A stretch of 64,000 nucleotides of DNA, from contig OX031064.1 of the NCBI GenBank assembly GCA_943736015.1, positions 30,875,361 to 30,939,360 on the forward strand, in the 5' to 3' direction. This document shows, one piece after another, positions 33,472 through 44,495 of the stretch. The translations under genes and the position numbers were made by a program. Positions within the stretch are counted from its first letter, which is position 1, and the number at the start of each line of letters is the position of its first letter. This stretch comes from Tridacna crocea. Lineage: Eukaryota > Mollusca > Bivalvia > Cardiida > Cardiidae. Under the pieces are notes generated by a model. The model saw nothing but the letters and a program-made list of their open reading frames with translations, ran no database searches and had not been told where the DNA came from.

Positions 33472-33862
33472 TAAAGGTCGTACACCCATAACACTTTTGG
33501 TGCAGCACGGAATTAAATTTCTTGATAGTTGATGAATATGGACTTATACAGATGTAATTCTTTTGCACATTTTTAACTGACCAGAAATTTCTCTGATGTC
33601 TATCTTGAAATTATTTATTGATACTTTGTTAGTTTCCAGAAATGGGGGTGGGGGGGCGTTTAAGTGGTGTTAATTACTATCTCCCTTTGTAGTGCGAACA
33701 TTGTAGTTTAAGGTTTATAAATTATCATTCTAAGACAGAAAGAAAGGAAAAAAGTAGCTCGCTTCAGTAGTACAACGATACTCAATTTTAATTGTTGCAA
33801 ATTTTGTAGGATAATATTAGAGGGGAAAAAGCTGTCTTGTATTACAGGTCCACTACCTTAAA
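33472..33862. mobile_element. AT-rich MITE, family E
   Basis: Homologous to 4529-4878; ends GGTCGTACACCCATAAC and TTACAGGTCCACTACCTTAA. Confidence 0.7.
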
Positions 33863-33884
33863 GGTCCTAGAAACACTACATGTT

Positions 33885-34336
33885 TTAACCCATTACCACA
33901 CAATCCCTACTTTTGACTTTTGAGAAAGAAGCTTTTTAAAAACACTGTGGGAAAAGGAGAAAATGCTGGTAACCAGCATTTTCTCCGTTTCCCATAGTGT
34001 TTTCTTCCCTTTCCAGAACAAATTTCTATTTTTTAGTCACCTTTATTTTGTTGTCTGTAAATGCTATCAATTTGAACCAGTCTAAAATTTTCTCGTGTGG
34101 TAAAGAGTTAACCCATTACCAAACGACAATATCTTAGGCTTGTCCAAATCGAAAGCATTTGCAGACGACAAAATGAAAGTGACTGAAAATTTGAAATTCG
34201 TTTTGTGAAGGGTGGAAAACATTGTGGGAAAAGGAGAAAATGCTGGTTACCAGCATTTTCTCCTTTTCCCACAATGTTTTCAAAAGGCTTCTTTTCCAGG
34301 GGCGTCAAAAGTAGGGATTGAGTGGTATTGAGTTAA
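33885..34336. mobile_element. two hpPB copies head-to-head sharing TTAA
   Basis: 33885-34111 (forward) and 34108-34336 (reverse) share the TTAA at 34108. Orientation is tail-to-tail relative to the pair at 33011. Confidence 0.92.
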
Positions 34337-34357
34337 ACAGAGTTAATGTAAATCTCC

Positions 34358-34540
34358 TTAACCCCTTTACCAAATGACAAAAATTTAGACTAGCCCTAAT
34401 CAAAAGTATTTGCAGAGGACAGTTTACTTGTAAATGTGACTCAACAATTGAAATCTAACTTGGGATGAGTAAAAAACATTGTGGGAAAAGGAGAAAATGC
34501 TAATAACCAGCATTTTCTCCTTCTCCCACATTTTTTTCAA
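34358..34540 (-). mobile_element. hpPB MITE, short arm truncated
   Basis: Left TTAA present, core with TAATAACCAGC, breaks off into unit sequence GGGTTCAAGTTTTTATGATC. Confidence 0.8.
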
Positions 34541-34769
34541 AAGGGTTCAAGTTTTTATGATCTTGCACAATCCTTGCAAGTTTCAAAGGAATGGGGACCA
34601 GTGAAGTCGAATATGTTGAGTATACAGGCCTAGTCATCAAATGGTTGCTTTTCTTAAATTGATTCCCGGATTTCAATAGGGTTCAATCCTTTGATAATAT
34701 CAATAATGTATGCATTTCAGAAGGGGGACAATTTTAAGGGGCTGAGGGGATTTCCTATTCCATTTTTTT

Positions 34770-34975
34770 TTATTTCATGAACACTGCAGCGGTCAGTGCA
34801 CCTATCCTTACTTTCCTACACTTTGTTTTACTTGTATTCTGCAAAATATTTTTAGCAAGCTACGGGCTGCTTTCCCATGAAACATCGTCAAAACAATGAT
34901 CAGCGGTGAGAGAGGAATGAATCTCGATACAATGACTATAATCCACCCTCTGATGGGGAATTGGCTCGGCTTTTT
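34770..34975 (-). mobile_element. SINE, head deleted
   Basis: Body present (GCGGTCAGTGCACC ... AACAATGATCAGCGGTGAGA); joins directly to GGCTCGGC with the tRNA-like middle lost. Start of duplication unit 2. Confidence 0.75.
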
Positions 34976-35094
34976 ATGATTTGATAGAGTATCAGATATT
35001 ATAAAAACCATTGTACTCATAAAACTGAAACTAAATGGAGTCGTTATTCAACCTGAAAATGTACCTAATTAAATTTCATCAAGGTATGAATAAA

Positions 35095-35316
35095 CATTAG
35101 CCCTTTACCACACAATGACAACTTTAAATGACCCTGAAGTAGAAGCCCTTTTGATAACATTGTGGGAAAAGGAGAAAATGCTGGTAGCCAGCATTTTCTC
35201 CTTTTTCCACAAAGTATTTTACACTATCAAGGAAAATTGAGTCATTTGAGCAACTATGAAATTGTTGTCTGCAAGCGCTTTGAATTTGGATAGGTCTAAA
35301 TTTGGTAATGGATTGA
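35095..35316 (+). mobile_element. hpPB MITE
   Basis: Left end ATTAGCCCTTTACC, right end TTTGGTAATGGATTGA; core GGTAGCC. Confidence 0.82.
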
Positions 35317-35319
35317 TGA

Positions 35320-35530
35320 GCAATGCTCTGGTAAAAGGGGGCTTAATGCATCTGTGCGATGCATTATACTTGGCAAGAACTCACACAACTATAGATCCAT
35401 ACAATCAACATTGTCTTACAACTGACTGAATCATGAGGTAGAACTATTCTTCGATATGCAGAAAATTTTAATATAGTGAAATGTTAAAGTGCACAGATGC
35501 ATTAAGCCCCCTTTTCACAGAACATGGCTT
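35320..35530. mobile_element. family C hairpin element
   Basis: GAGCAATGCTCTGGTAAAAG / GCATTAAGCCCCCTTTTCAC. A central deletion removed the small TCAGCC hairpin. Confidence 0.8.
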
Positions 35531-35808
35531 ATTTGCAAGAATAAGTTCTTTTTTTTTTGTTCCAAACAAATAACTACAATGTACAGTGGCATTTTCCTTC
35601 TTTATTATTCAATGAAGTTAGCAATGATAAGCTAATATTCTACCAGTTTTCTTAGCCACCGATCAGTTTTAGCCTATTTGTTCTGTGCAATCTGATCTTT
35701 ATCTACACTCTCTCTAGAAGGTCAGTGAGTCATATTTAGCTGCCTAAGAGATTAAAATAAAACTTGAAATTAGATGTCCGTTATGATATACATACTAGCA
35801 AAATCATG

Positions 35809-36808
35809 AAAAATTAATGGTCTAAGGGAGAAAACTCTTACTCGCTTATGTCCTTTTTAAATAGCAGAGTTGCCTCCCTTATGGTTGTGAACAGCCTAAA
35901 ACCACAGACGAATAAAAAATGGCGCACGACAAAAGTTTTTCCGAGACGACTAGTAAGAAAAAAAAATCTTCCACTGGCCTGTAATATATTATCTATTGTT
36001 TAATGAAAATATCATTAATAGTTCAAAAGTAATCTCTTAACCACACAAATTAACAAGGCAATTAAAGAGTTTAGAAAATATTTTTTTCAAGTTGCCGGTT
36101 ATCTCCCTTGAATCACCACATTAATTTTGTAAACACAACCACCGGCAAAATTTAAAATTGTAAATAACGAATTGTTTATCAGGATAAGATTTGACACAGC
36201 ACACACGTAAACTTAATTCATATTACAAAGCATTCTAAAAATGTACATCGATACGCGATATTCAATCAGACAGATTACTGCACGTAAACACTGAAATGAT
36301 ACCGGGGATAGGTTTTCTCTTCCCAAGCCGTCAAGGTCAAAGACAGTTTCGTCAAATGTACCAAGTAATCTTTTCATTTCAAATTCAAAAATGTACATTT
36401 GACTGGAATTCAATGTCTTACCCATTTGTTTAAAGCTTGTTCTTCAGATCAATATCAACACTTTCTCGGCGATTGAGGAATCTAGATGTTTATCCGAAAT
36501 AAGGTGTTTGACCAATGTACATAGCGCTCGTCATGTCCCGTAAACCAGATTCTTTTCATTTCATACATGTAATCGAGATGGAAAAAAAAACTCAAAGCGG
36601 AAATCCTGGCTACGGTCTTGTAAAAGAATCATTGATTTTTTTTCTGATAGATCTACCAAAATGCAGTTTTTGAAATACTGTATAGAAATTATTGACTGCC
36701 AACTCTTTCACACAAATCGGGTCGTCCATGTTGACATAAAGGGAGATAACTCTCCTTAAATTTGATATTATGACTGTACTAGTTTTCTACCTTAGACCAT
36801 AAAAATTA
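35809..36808. mobile_element. ~980-bp DNA transposon with 8-bp TSD, unit 2 copy
   Basis: Element 35817-36800 with ATGGTCTAAGGGAGAAAACT inverted ends. Exact 8-bp duplication AAAAATTA at 35809-35816 and 36801-36808. Other units have lost the right duplication, so this copy defines the borders. Confidence 0.87.
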
Positions 36809-37014
36809 AGGCAATTCCAATCCTGAGCATTGTATATTTTTTTTCCAACTCTTTACCAAACAAACTTGTATGTCTTTGATTCTGAAGATAAGGGTCCTGA
36901 AAACAGTGTTTGAAAAGCAGAAAATGCAAATATTTTAACTTTTATTTTTCAGTAAAGAGCATTTTATTGGTTTTATTGCAATCTTGACTCCCAGTTGAAG
37001 ATGATTCCTATCAC

Positions 37015-37240
37015 TTAACCCATTACCACAGAATCCCTACTTTTGACAACTCTGGAAAAGAGGCCTTTAGAAAACATTTTGGGTAAAGGAGAAAATGCTG
37101 GTAACCAGAGTTTTCTCCTTTTCCCACAATGTTTTCTACCCTACACAAGACAAATTTCAAAATTTCAGTCAATTTTATTTTGTCGTCTGCAAATGCTTTC
37201 GATTTGGACAAGCCTAAAAAGTTGTCATATGGAAATGAGC
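37015..37240 (+). mobile_element. hpPB MITE, unit 2
   Basis: Left TTAA, right end ATATGGAAATGAGC. Same insertion as 42052-42275, so it predates that duplication step. Confidence 0.82.
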
Positions 37241-37271
37241 TGCGCCATATCAAATTTTCTTGTCTGAAAAC

Positions 37272-37443
37272 ACTTTAGCCCTTTACCAGACAAACCTAAC
37301 TTTTAACAACCTGGAGCAAAAAAAGGTTTCTGAAAACATTGTGGGAAAAGAAGAAAATGCTGGTAACTAGCATTTTCTTCTTTTTCAATAATATTTTGAA
37401 GAGCTATCTTCCTCAGGGATGTGTAAACTTGTGATTGTTTGGT
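37272..37443. mobile_element. hpPB symmetric form
   Basis: Counterpart of 31893-32060; ends TTAGCCCTTTACCAGACAAA and GTGATTGTTTGGTA. Confidence 0.82.
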
Positions 37444-37446
37444 ACA

Positions 37447-37597
37447 TGGTACCCAGCATTTTCTCCTTTTCCCACAAAGTTTTCTACCCTATGAAAGCAA
37501 AATTGCATCATTTGAGCCACTTTGAAATTGTCACCTACAAATGCTTTCAATTTAGATATATGGTATCGAAAATTTTGCTGTGTGGTAACAGTTAATA
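37447..37597 (+). mobile_element. hpPB right half
   Basis: Starts inside the palindrome at GGTACCCAGCATTTTCTCC and keeps the long arm. Confidence 0.78.
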
Positions 37598-37657
37598 CTC
37601 TTTAGAACGAGACTTTAAACAGAGGTCCCGTGGGATGGTGCAATACACCAAGCACAA

Positions 37658-37886
37658 TTAACCCATTACCAAACGACAATAATTTGGACTGGTCCAATTT
37701 CAAAGCACTTGCAGACGACAAAATAAAAGTGACTGAAAATTTGAAATTTGTCTTGTGAAGGGAAGAAAACATTGTGGGAAAAGGAGAAAATGCTGGTTAC
37801 CAGCATTTTCTCCTTTTCCCACAATGTTTTCTAAAGGCTTCTTTCTCCGGGGCGTCAAAAGTAGGGATTGTGTGGTAATGGGTTAA
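37658..37886 (-). mobile_element. hpPB MITE
   Basis: TTAA both ends, near consensus. Absent from the matching site in unit 1, so inserted after duplication. Confidence 0.92.
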
Positions 37887-38024
37887 AGAACCAGGCGTTA
37901 CTTAGTATGGATTTTGTTCTATATCTTGTACTATCCCTGTAATGAAAAAAGCAGACTTCATGGGCTCCACCAATATGGATAACTGCAGCCGACATAATAT
38001 AAATCCAAATTTTTCAAAATTTTA

Positions 38025-38145
38025 GTGTTGTCCAGATTAATAGCATTAGCAGTCGACAAATCAATTGTGGTTAACCTGGCTTAGGATTTGGCTTTGGATG
38101 CAACTAAAAAAATTGTAAGAAATGGAGGAAATGCTGGTCACCAAT
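38025..38145 (-). mobile_element. hpPB fragment
   Basis: Counterpart of 32833-33010 with the core cut at GCTGGTCACC. Confidence 0.65.
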
Positions 38146-38326
38146 CAAACAAATAGTGGAATAATCACAGAACAATTTTTCTCAAAACAAATTATGTAGT
38201 GCCCAGCCATATTTAACAGGGTTCTAGTTTTCATTATATTGTGCAACTCCTACAAGTTTCAAAGAAATAGGAACCAGTGAAGTGGAATATGTTGAGTAAA
38301 CAGGCCAAGTCATCAAATAGTTGCTT

Positions 38327-38774
38327 TTCCCAACTTTTTACCAAACGACAGAAATTTAGACTGGTTCAAATTAAAAGGACTTACAGACAACAAATTAGAT
38401 GTAACTGAAATTATGATTTTTGTTTTGGGTGGGGAAGAAAACATCATGGGAAAAGGAGAAAATGCTGGTAACCAGCATTTTCTCTCTTCCCACAATGTTT
38501 TCAAGAGCCTTCACCTACAGGCTTGTTAAAACTCGGGATTGTGTGTTAACTCATTACCAAACGACAATATTTTAGGCTTGTCCAAGTCGAAAGCATTTGC
38601 AGACTACAAAATAAAAGTGACTGAAAATTTGAAATTTATTTTGTGAAGGGTAGAAAACATTGTAGGAACAGGGGAAAATGCTGGTTACCAGCATTTTCTC
38701 CTTTGCCCAAAATGTTTTCTAAAGGCTCTTTTCTCAGCATTGTCAAAAGTAGGGATTGTGTGGTAATCAGTTAA
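38327..38774 (-). mobile_element. two hpPB copies in tandem sharing TTAA
   Basis: 38327-38549 (centre flipped, GGTAACC) and 38546-38774 (centre GGTTACC) share the TTAA at 38546. Confidence 0.87.
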
Positions 38775-38914
38775 TGGGTTAAATTGATTGCTAGGTTTCA
38801 ATAGGGTTCAAGCCTTTGGTAATATACATGTAAATAATATACCGTTATGCAAGTTTCAAAGCGGGGGACAGTTTTCAAGGGCTAGGGGGATTTCCTGGGG
38901 CATTTTTTTTTTTA

Positions 38915-39190
38915 TTATTTCAGTTACACTGCGGTGGCCAGTGCATCTATTAATGCTTTCCTGGAGTTTCTTTTACCAGTGCTTTGCAAAATATTCATTC
39001 CAAAACACTGGCTGCTTTCCCACACAACCATCATGGAAACAATGATCAGCAGTGAGAAAGGATGAATCTTGTTGCAATGACTATCATCAACCCTCGGCAG
39101 AAAACTGGCCGAGCCTGGGATCAAACCAACAACCCTCCTCATCTTGAGTCCTGTATGCTACCGTCTGCACAACCGTGGCTCGGCTTTTAT
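38915..39190 (-). mobile_element. tRNA-headed SINE
   Basis: Body GCGGTGGCCAGTGCATC ...; head GGATCAAACCAACAACC ... CCGTGGCTCGGC. Start of unit 3. Confidence 0.8.
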
Positions 39191-39280
39191 GATTTGAATG
39201 AGTACCAGATACTATAAAATGTTCACAGTCATAAAACTGAAACTAAATGGAGTTGTCATTCAACCTCAAATTGTACCTTT

Positions 39281-39508
39281 TTAACCCATTACCACTGATT
39301 CCTACTTTTGATGACCCTAAGAAAGAAGCCTTAAGAAAGCATTGTGGAAAAAGGAGAAAATGCTGGTAACCAGCATTTTCTCCTTTTCCCACAATGTTTT
39401 TTACCTGTCACAAAACAAATTTCAAATTTTCTGTCACTTTTATTTTGTCATCTGCAAATGCTTTCGATTTGGACCAGCCTAAAATTTGGTTATTTGGTAA
39501 TGAGTTAA
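39281..39508 (+). mobile_element. hpPB MITE
   Basis: TTAA both ends; present only in unit 3, inside the segment that follows the SINE. Confidence 0.92.
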
Positions 39509-39632
39509 ATTTCATCAAGGCATATAAATGTGACCGATCATGCAAAAAGGGACCTTTTGGGAACTGCGAAAAGTGTTGAGCTGGTCAGACTGTACAAACT
39601 GCACAGGTTGACCGGGATTGACACTTTTTGCT

Positions 39633-39860
39633 TTAACTCGTTACCAAACGACAAAATTTTAAGTTTGTCCAAATCAAAAGTATTTGCAGACGACAAAATA
39701 AAAGTGACTGAAAATTGAGTTTTGTTTTGTGAAGGGTAGAAAACATTATGGGAAAAGGAGAAAATGCTGGTTACCAGCATATTCTCCTTTTCCCACAATG
39801 TTTTCTAAAGGCTTCTTCCTCAGGGTCGTCAAAAGTAGGGATTGTGTGGTTATGGGTTAA
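39633..39860 (-). mobile_element. hpPB MITE
   Basis: TTAA both ends. Inserted next to a GACTGTACAAACTGCACAGG hairpin that is uninterrupted at 43930-43990 in unit 4. Confidence 0.92.
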
Positions 39861-40159
39861 TTCATAGAAGACCTGGAAAAGAGTAGCGCAATTTCAAAGT
39901 TTCGTTAGGTATAGTATGGTCTATAGTGTGCGCAAAATATAAGAGCCATGCTGTATCAAAAGAAAGTTCAGCCAATTTTCGTGATGCATTATACCATATA
40001 CAGGGTCATCACAAGTAGGGATTGAGTGGTAACTGTACCTTCATTATACATTCATTTTTGAATTATCAGCTTAAACTGACCTGCACTGTTGTTGATCTGT
40101 TTTCATCTAATCATTGTACAGAATTCCCTGATGGACCCTTTTTGAGTGCTGGGTCACAA

Positions 40160-40575
40160 ATATTAATGAGCCATGCTCTGGCAAAAGGGGGCTTAATGTG
40201 TCTCTGTGATGTAATATAATTGGCTATGATTTACTCTAAAAGATATCAGATAGTTATAAAACCACTGAATATACCGGAAATCTTGTTTTAACTTTGCTTG
40301 GTATTCGTCATTTCCCCTTTTTGTATGATTTGTATACTTGGGAGAATAAAAGATTTGTCTTGTCTTGGCAAGACATCATCTTCTTTTGAATCCATAAAAT
40401 CAACTTTGTCTGATAACTGACTGAGTCATGAGATAGAACTATTCTTTGACATGCAGAAAGTTTTAATATAGCGATATGTTTAAGCCCATTTCACCCTACA
40501 CGGACTGCGCAGGCACACATGGGTCAATACTTTTTTTGAATGCATTAAGCTCCCTTTTCACAGAGCATGGCTCAT
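40160..40575. mobile_element. family C element with internal retro-insertion
   Basis: Ends as at 30120. About 145 bp (near 40222-40367) interrupt ATTGGC; the insert ends GAATAAAAGATTTGTCTTGT, like a LINE 3' tail. Confidence 0.65.
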
Positions 40576-40864
40576 TTGCAAGCATAAAATCTTCTTTTTT
40601 TTGCTCCAAACAAATAACTACAATATACTTTGGCATTTTCCTTTTTTATTATTCAATGAAGTTAGCAATGACAAAAAAATGACAGTAAATGTTCTACCAG
40701 TTTGCTTAGTCACCTATCAGTTTTACTCTGTTCTGTTCAGTCTGATCTTGATCTACACTCTCTCTAAGAGGTAAGTGAGTCATACATAGCAGCCTAAGGG
40801 ATTCAATAAAACTTGAAATTTAGTGTACGTAATGGTATTACACTAGAGAAATCATGAAAAATTA

Positions 40865-41837
40865 ATGGTCAAAGGGAGAAAACTCTTACTCGCTTAATTC
40901 CTTTTTAATAACAGAGTTGCGTCCCTTATAATTGTGGACAGCCTAAAACCACAGACGAATAATAATTGGCGCACGACTTAATTTTTTCCGAGATGACTAG
41001 TAAGAAAAAAAAAAAAAATCTTACACTGGCCTGTAATATATTATCTATTGCTTTACGAAAATATCATTAATAGTTCAAAAGTAATCTCTTAACCACACAA
41101 ATTAACAAGGCAGTTAAAGAGTTTAGAAAATATTTTTCAAGTTGCCGGTTATCTCCCTTGCATCACTACATTTGTAAACACAACAACCGGCAAAATTTAA
41201 AGTTGTAAGTAACGAATAGTTTTCCATGATAGGATTTCACACAGCCTGTAAAGTTAAATCATATTACAAAGCATTCTATTAATGTACATCGATACGCGAT
41301 ATTCGATCAGACAGATTACAGCACGTAAACACTGATACCGGGGATAGGTTGTCTTTTCTCAACCCGTCAAGGTCAAGGACAGTTTCGTCAAATATACCAA
41401 GTAAATCTCTCATTTCAAATTCAAAAATGTACATTTAACGGGAACTATATCAGTGTCTTACCCATTTGTTTAAAGCTAGTCCTTCAGATCAATATTAACT
41501 CTTTCTCGGCGATTGAGAAATCTAGATGTTTATCCGAAAGAAGGTGTTTGACCAATGTAGTCCTCGTCAGAACCAGACTCTTTTCAATCCATAACCGAAA
41601 TGTAAAAAAATAAAAAACCCAAAGCGGAAATCCTAGCGTTGTTCTTGTAAAACAATCAATGTTTTTTTTCTCTGATAGATAGATCTACCAAATGCAGATT
41701 TTGAAATAGGGGAGCCAACTCTATAGAAATTTTTGATTGTCGATTCTCATGCAAACTGGGTCATTCATGTTTACAAAGGGAGATCACTCTCCATAATTTT
41801 GACATTATGACTGTACTAGTTTTCTCCCTTAGACCAT
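40865..41837. mobile_element. ~970-bp DNA transposon, unit 3 copy
   Basis: Same element as 35817-36800. The ATG of the ATGGCGCACGAC frame is changed to TTG. Confidence 0.82.
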
Positions 41838-42051
41838 AAAAGTGAAGGCATTTTCAATACTTGGCAATTTAGTTTTTCTCTCAACTCTTTACCAAACAAA
41901 CTTGTGTGTCTTTGATTCTGAGGGTGAGGGTCCTAAAAACAATGTTAAAAAAGCAGAAAATGCAAGTATTTAAACATTTAATTTTTAGCAAAAAGCATTC
42001 CACTGATTTTACCACAAACTTGACTCCCAGTTGAAGATGATTCCTTTCACT

Positions 42052-42275
42052 TAAGCCACAGAATCCCTACCTTTGATGACTCTGGGAAAGAGACCTGTAG
42101 AAAATATTTTGGGAAAAGGAGAAAATGCTGGTAACCAGCATTTTCTCCTTTTCCCACAACGTTTTCTATCCTTCACAAAACAAATTTCAAATTTTCAGTC
42201 ACTTTTATTTTGTCGTCTGCAAATTTTTTCAATTTGGACAAGCCTAAAATATTGTCGTATGGAAATGATACGCCA
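42052..42275 (+). mobile_element. hpPB MITE, unit 3
   Basis: Counterpart of 37015-37240; the left terminus has lost the CCCATTACC. Confidence 0.78.
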
Positions 42276-42303
42276 TATCAAATTTTCTTGTCTGAAAATA
42301 CTT

Positions 42304-42475
42304 TAGCCCTTTACCAGATAAACCTAACTTTTAACAACCCCGAGAAAAAAAGGTTTTTGAAACATTGTGAGAAAAGAAGAAAACGCTGGTAACCAGCATT
42401 TTCTTCTTTTTCAATAATATTATGAAGAGCCATCTTCCTCAGGGATGTGAAAACTTGTGATTGTTTGGTACATGG
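42304..42475. mobile_element. hpPB symmetric form
   Basis: Counterpart of 31893 and 37272; runs into the 21-bp tandem repeat made from its own terminus. Confidence 0.82.
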
Positions 42476-42582
42476 CTGTGATTGTTTTGTACAAGGTGGT
42501 GATTGTTTGGTAAAAGGTTGTGATTGTTTGGTAAAAGGTTGTGATTGTTTAGTACAAGGTGGTGATTGTTTGGTTTGAGGTT
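42457..42582. repeat. 21-bp tandem repeat made from a MITE end
   Basis: Six GTGATTGTTTGGTAAAAGG-type units starting at 42457, 42478, 42499, 42520, 42541 and 42562, exactly 21 bp apart. Confidence 0.95.
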
Positions 42583-42748
42583 AAGTCTTTACAAAACAAC
42601 AGTATTTTCTCACCAGCCCGCATAGCTCATGTGGTACAGCACAAGAATTGTAAACAGCAACTTTGGGTCACCTTGTGGTGTGGGTTTGTGCCTCAAGATT
42701 GAACATTTCAAAATAATTATTAATACATGTAGTCTTTAGGATGAGACT

Positions 42749-42977
42749 TTAAACCTTTTCTAAAAAACAAAATTTTAGACTGCACCTAATTGAAAGCACT
42801 TGCAGACGACAAAGTAAAGGTATTTTAAAAAATTGAAATTTGTTTCCGGCAGTTTGGAAAAAATTGTGGGTATAGGAGAAAAGCTGCTCATGAGCATTTT
42901 TTCTTTTTCCCACAATGTTTTCAAAAGGCTTACATCTGCGGGTGATAAAATCCAGAGATTGTTTGGTGAAGGGTTAA
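42749..42977 (-). mobile_element. hpPB MITE with variant palindrome tip
   Basis: TTAA both ends; tip reads GCTGCTCATGAGC instead of GCTGGTTACCAGC. Confidence 0.85.
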
Positions 42978-43015
42978 ACAGAGGACTAATGGGATAGTGC
43001 TATGCACCAAGCACT

Positions 43016-43191
43016 TTAACTCTTTACCACACAATCCCGACTTTTAACGACCCCAGAAAGAAGCCTATGGAAAACATTGTAGGAAAAGGAGAAAATGCTG
43101 GTAACCAGCATTTTCTCCTTCTCCCACATTGTTTTCAAAAGGCTTTCTTCTCAGGGTCATAAAACCTTGGGATAGTGTGGTAAAGAGCTGA
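43016..43191. mobile_element. hpPB symmetric form
   Basis: 176 bp, short arm on both sides; ends TTAACTCTTTACCACACAAT and GATAGTGTGGTAAAGAGCTG. Confidence 0.85.
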
Positions 43192-43509
43192 ACTAGAGGC
43201 CCTTGAGGACATGAATCACTCTATTGGCATTGTTTTTGCTCATTTTCTAGCATACATCATGATTTCATGATGTCATTAAGGCAAAGCAAAATCCACATAC
43301 AAAACAATCGGGGTGGAGGGTTGTTGTAATCAGGCTTAAACCCAGTCAGATACCATAGTAAGTAGACATGGTGAATTAAACAGTGGAATAATCACTGAAT
43401 AATTTATTACATGGTGCCCAGCCATATTTGAAAGGGTTCAAGTTTTTATGATCTTGCACAATCCTTGCAAGTTTCAAAGGAATGGGGACCAGTGAAGTGG
43501 AATATGTTG

Positions 43510-43762
43510 AGTAAACAGGCAACCTATCTATGCTTCCCTGCAGTTTCTTTTACTTGTCCTCTGCAAAATATTTTTCTAAGCTTCTGGCTGCTTTCCAATG
43601 AAACATTGTCGAAACAATGATCAGCGATGAGAGAGGGATGAATCTTGTTGCAATGACTATTATCAACCCTTGGAGGGAAACTGGCTGAGCCAGGAATCAA
43701 ACCAGCAATCCCTCTTCTTGAGTTTTTGCATGCTACCGAATGCACAACACAGGCTCGGCTTT
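43510..43762 (-). mobile_element. tRNA-headed SINE, 5' body lost
   Basis: Starts at CCTATCTATGCTTCCCTG; head GGAATCAAACCAGCAATCC ... CAGGCTCGGC. Start of unit 4. Confidence 0.75.
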
Positions 43763-44495
43763 TTATGATTTGAAAGAATACCAGATACTATGAAGCGCTT
43801 GTGAAAACAGTCATTGAACCGAAACTCAATGGAGTCATTATTTATCCTGAAAATGTACCTTTTTAAATGTCATCAAGGCATATAAATGTGACCCATCACG
43901 CAAAAAGGGACCTTCTGGGAAATGTGAAACGTGTCAACCTGGTCAGATTGTGTGAATTGGGCAGGCTGACCAGGATTCACACTTTTCGCATTAAGTAATG
44001 ACATTCTCTGTATGAAAGGTGGTCATTGTACCTTGTAATCATTTTTGAATTAGCAGCTTAACTGACCAGCACTATCATTGAGATCTGTCTTCATCTAATT
44101 GATGTACATAATTCCCAGATGGTCCCTTTTTGAGTGCTGGGTCACAAATACATGTATTAAGGAGCCATGTCCTGGCAAAAGAGGGCATTAAGCCCCCTTT
44201 TTACAGAGCATAGCTCATTTGCAAGCGCATCTTTTTTGTTCTAAACAAATAATTACAATGTACTTTTGCATTTTCCTTCTTTATTATTCATTGAAGTTAG
44301 CAATGATGAGCAGATGTTCTACCAGTTTTCTTAGCCACCAATCAGTTTTAGCCTATTTGTTCTGTGCAGTCTGATCTTGATCTACACTGTCTCTAAACGG
44401 CCAGTGAGTATGACTAAGCTGCCTAAGGGGGTAAAATAAAACTTAAAATTAGTTGTACGTTATGATATATATGCTAGCGAAATATTAAAAAATTA

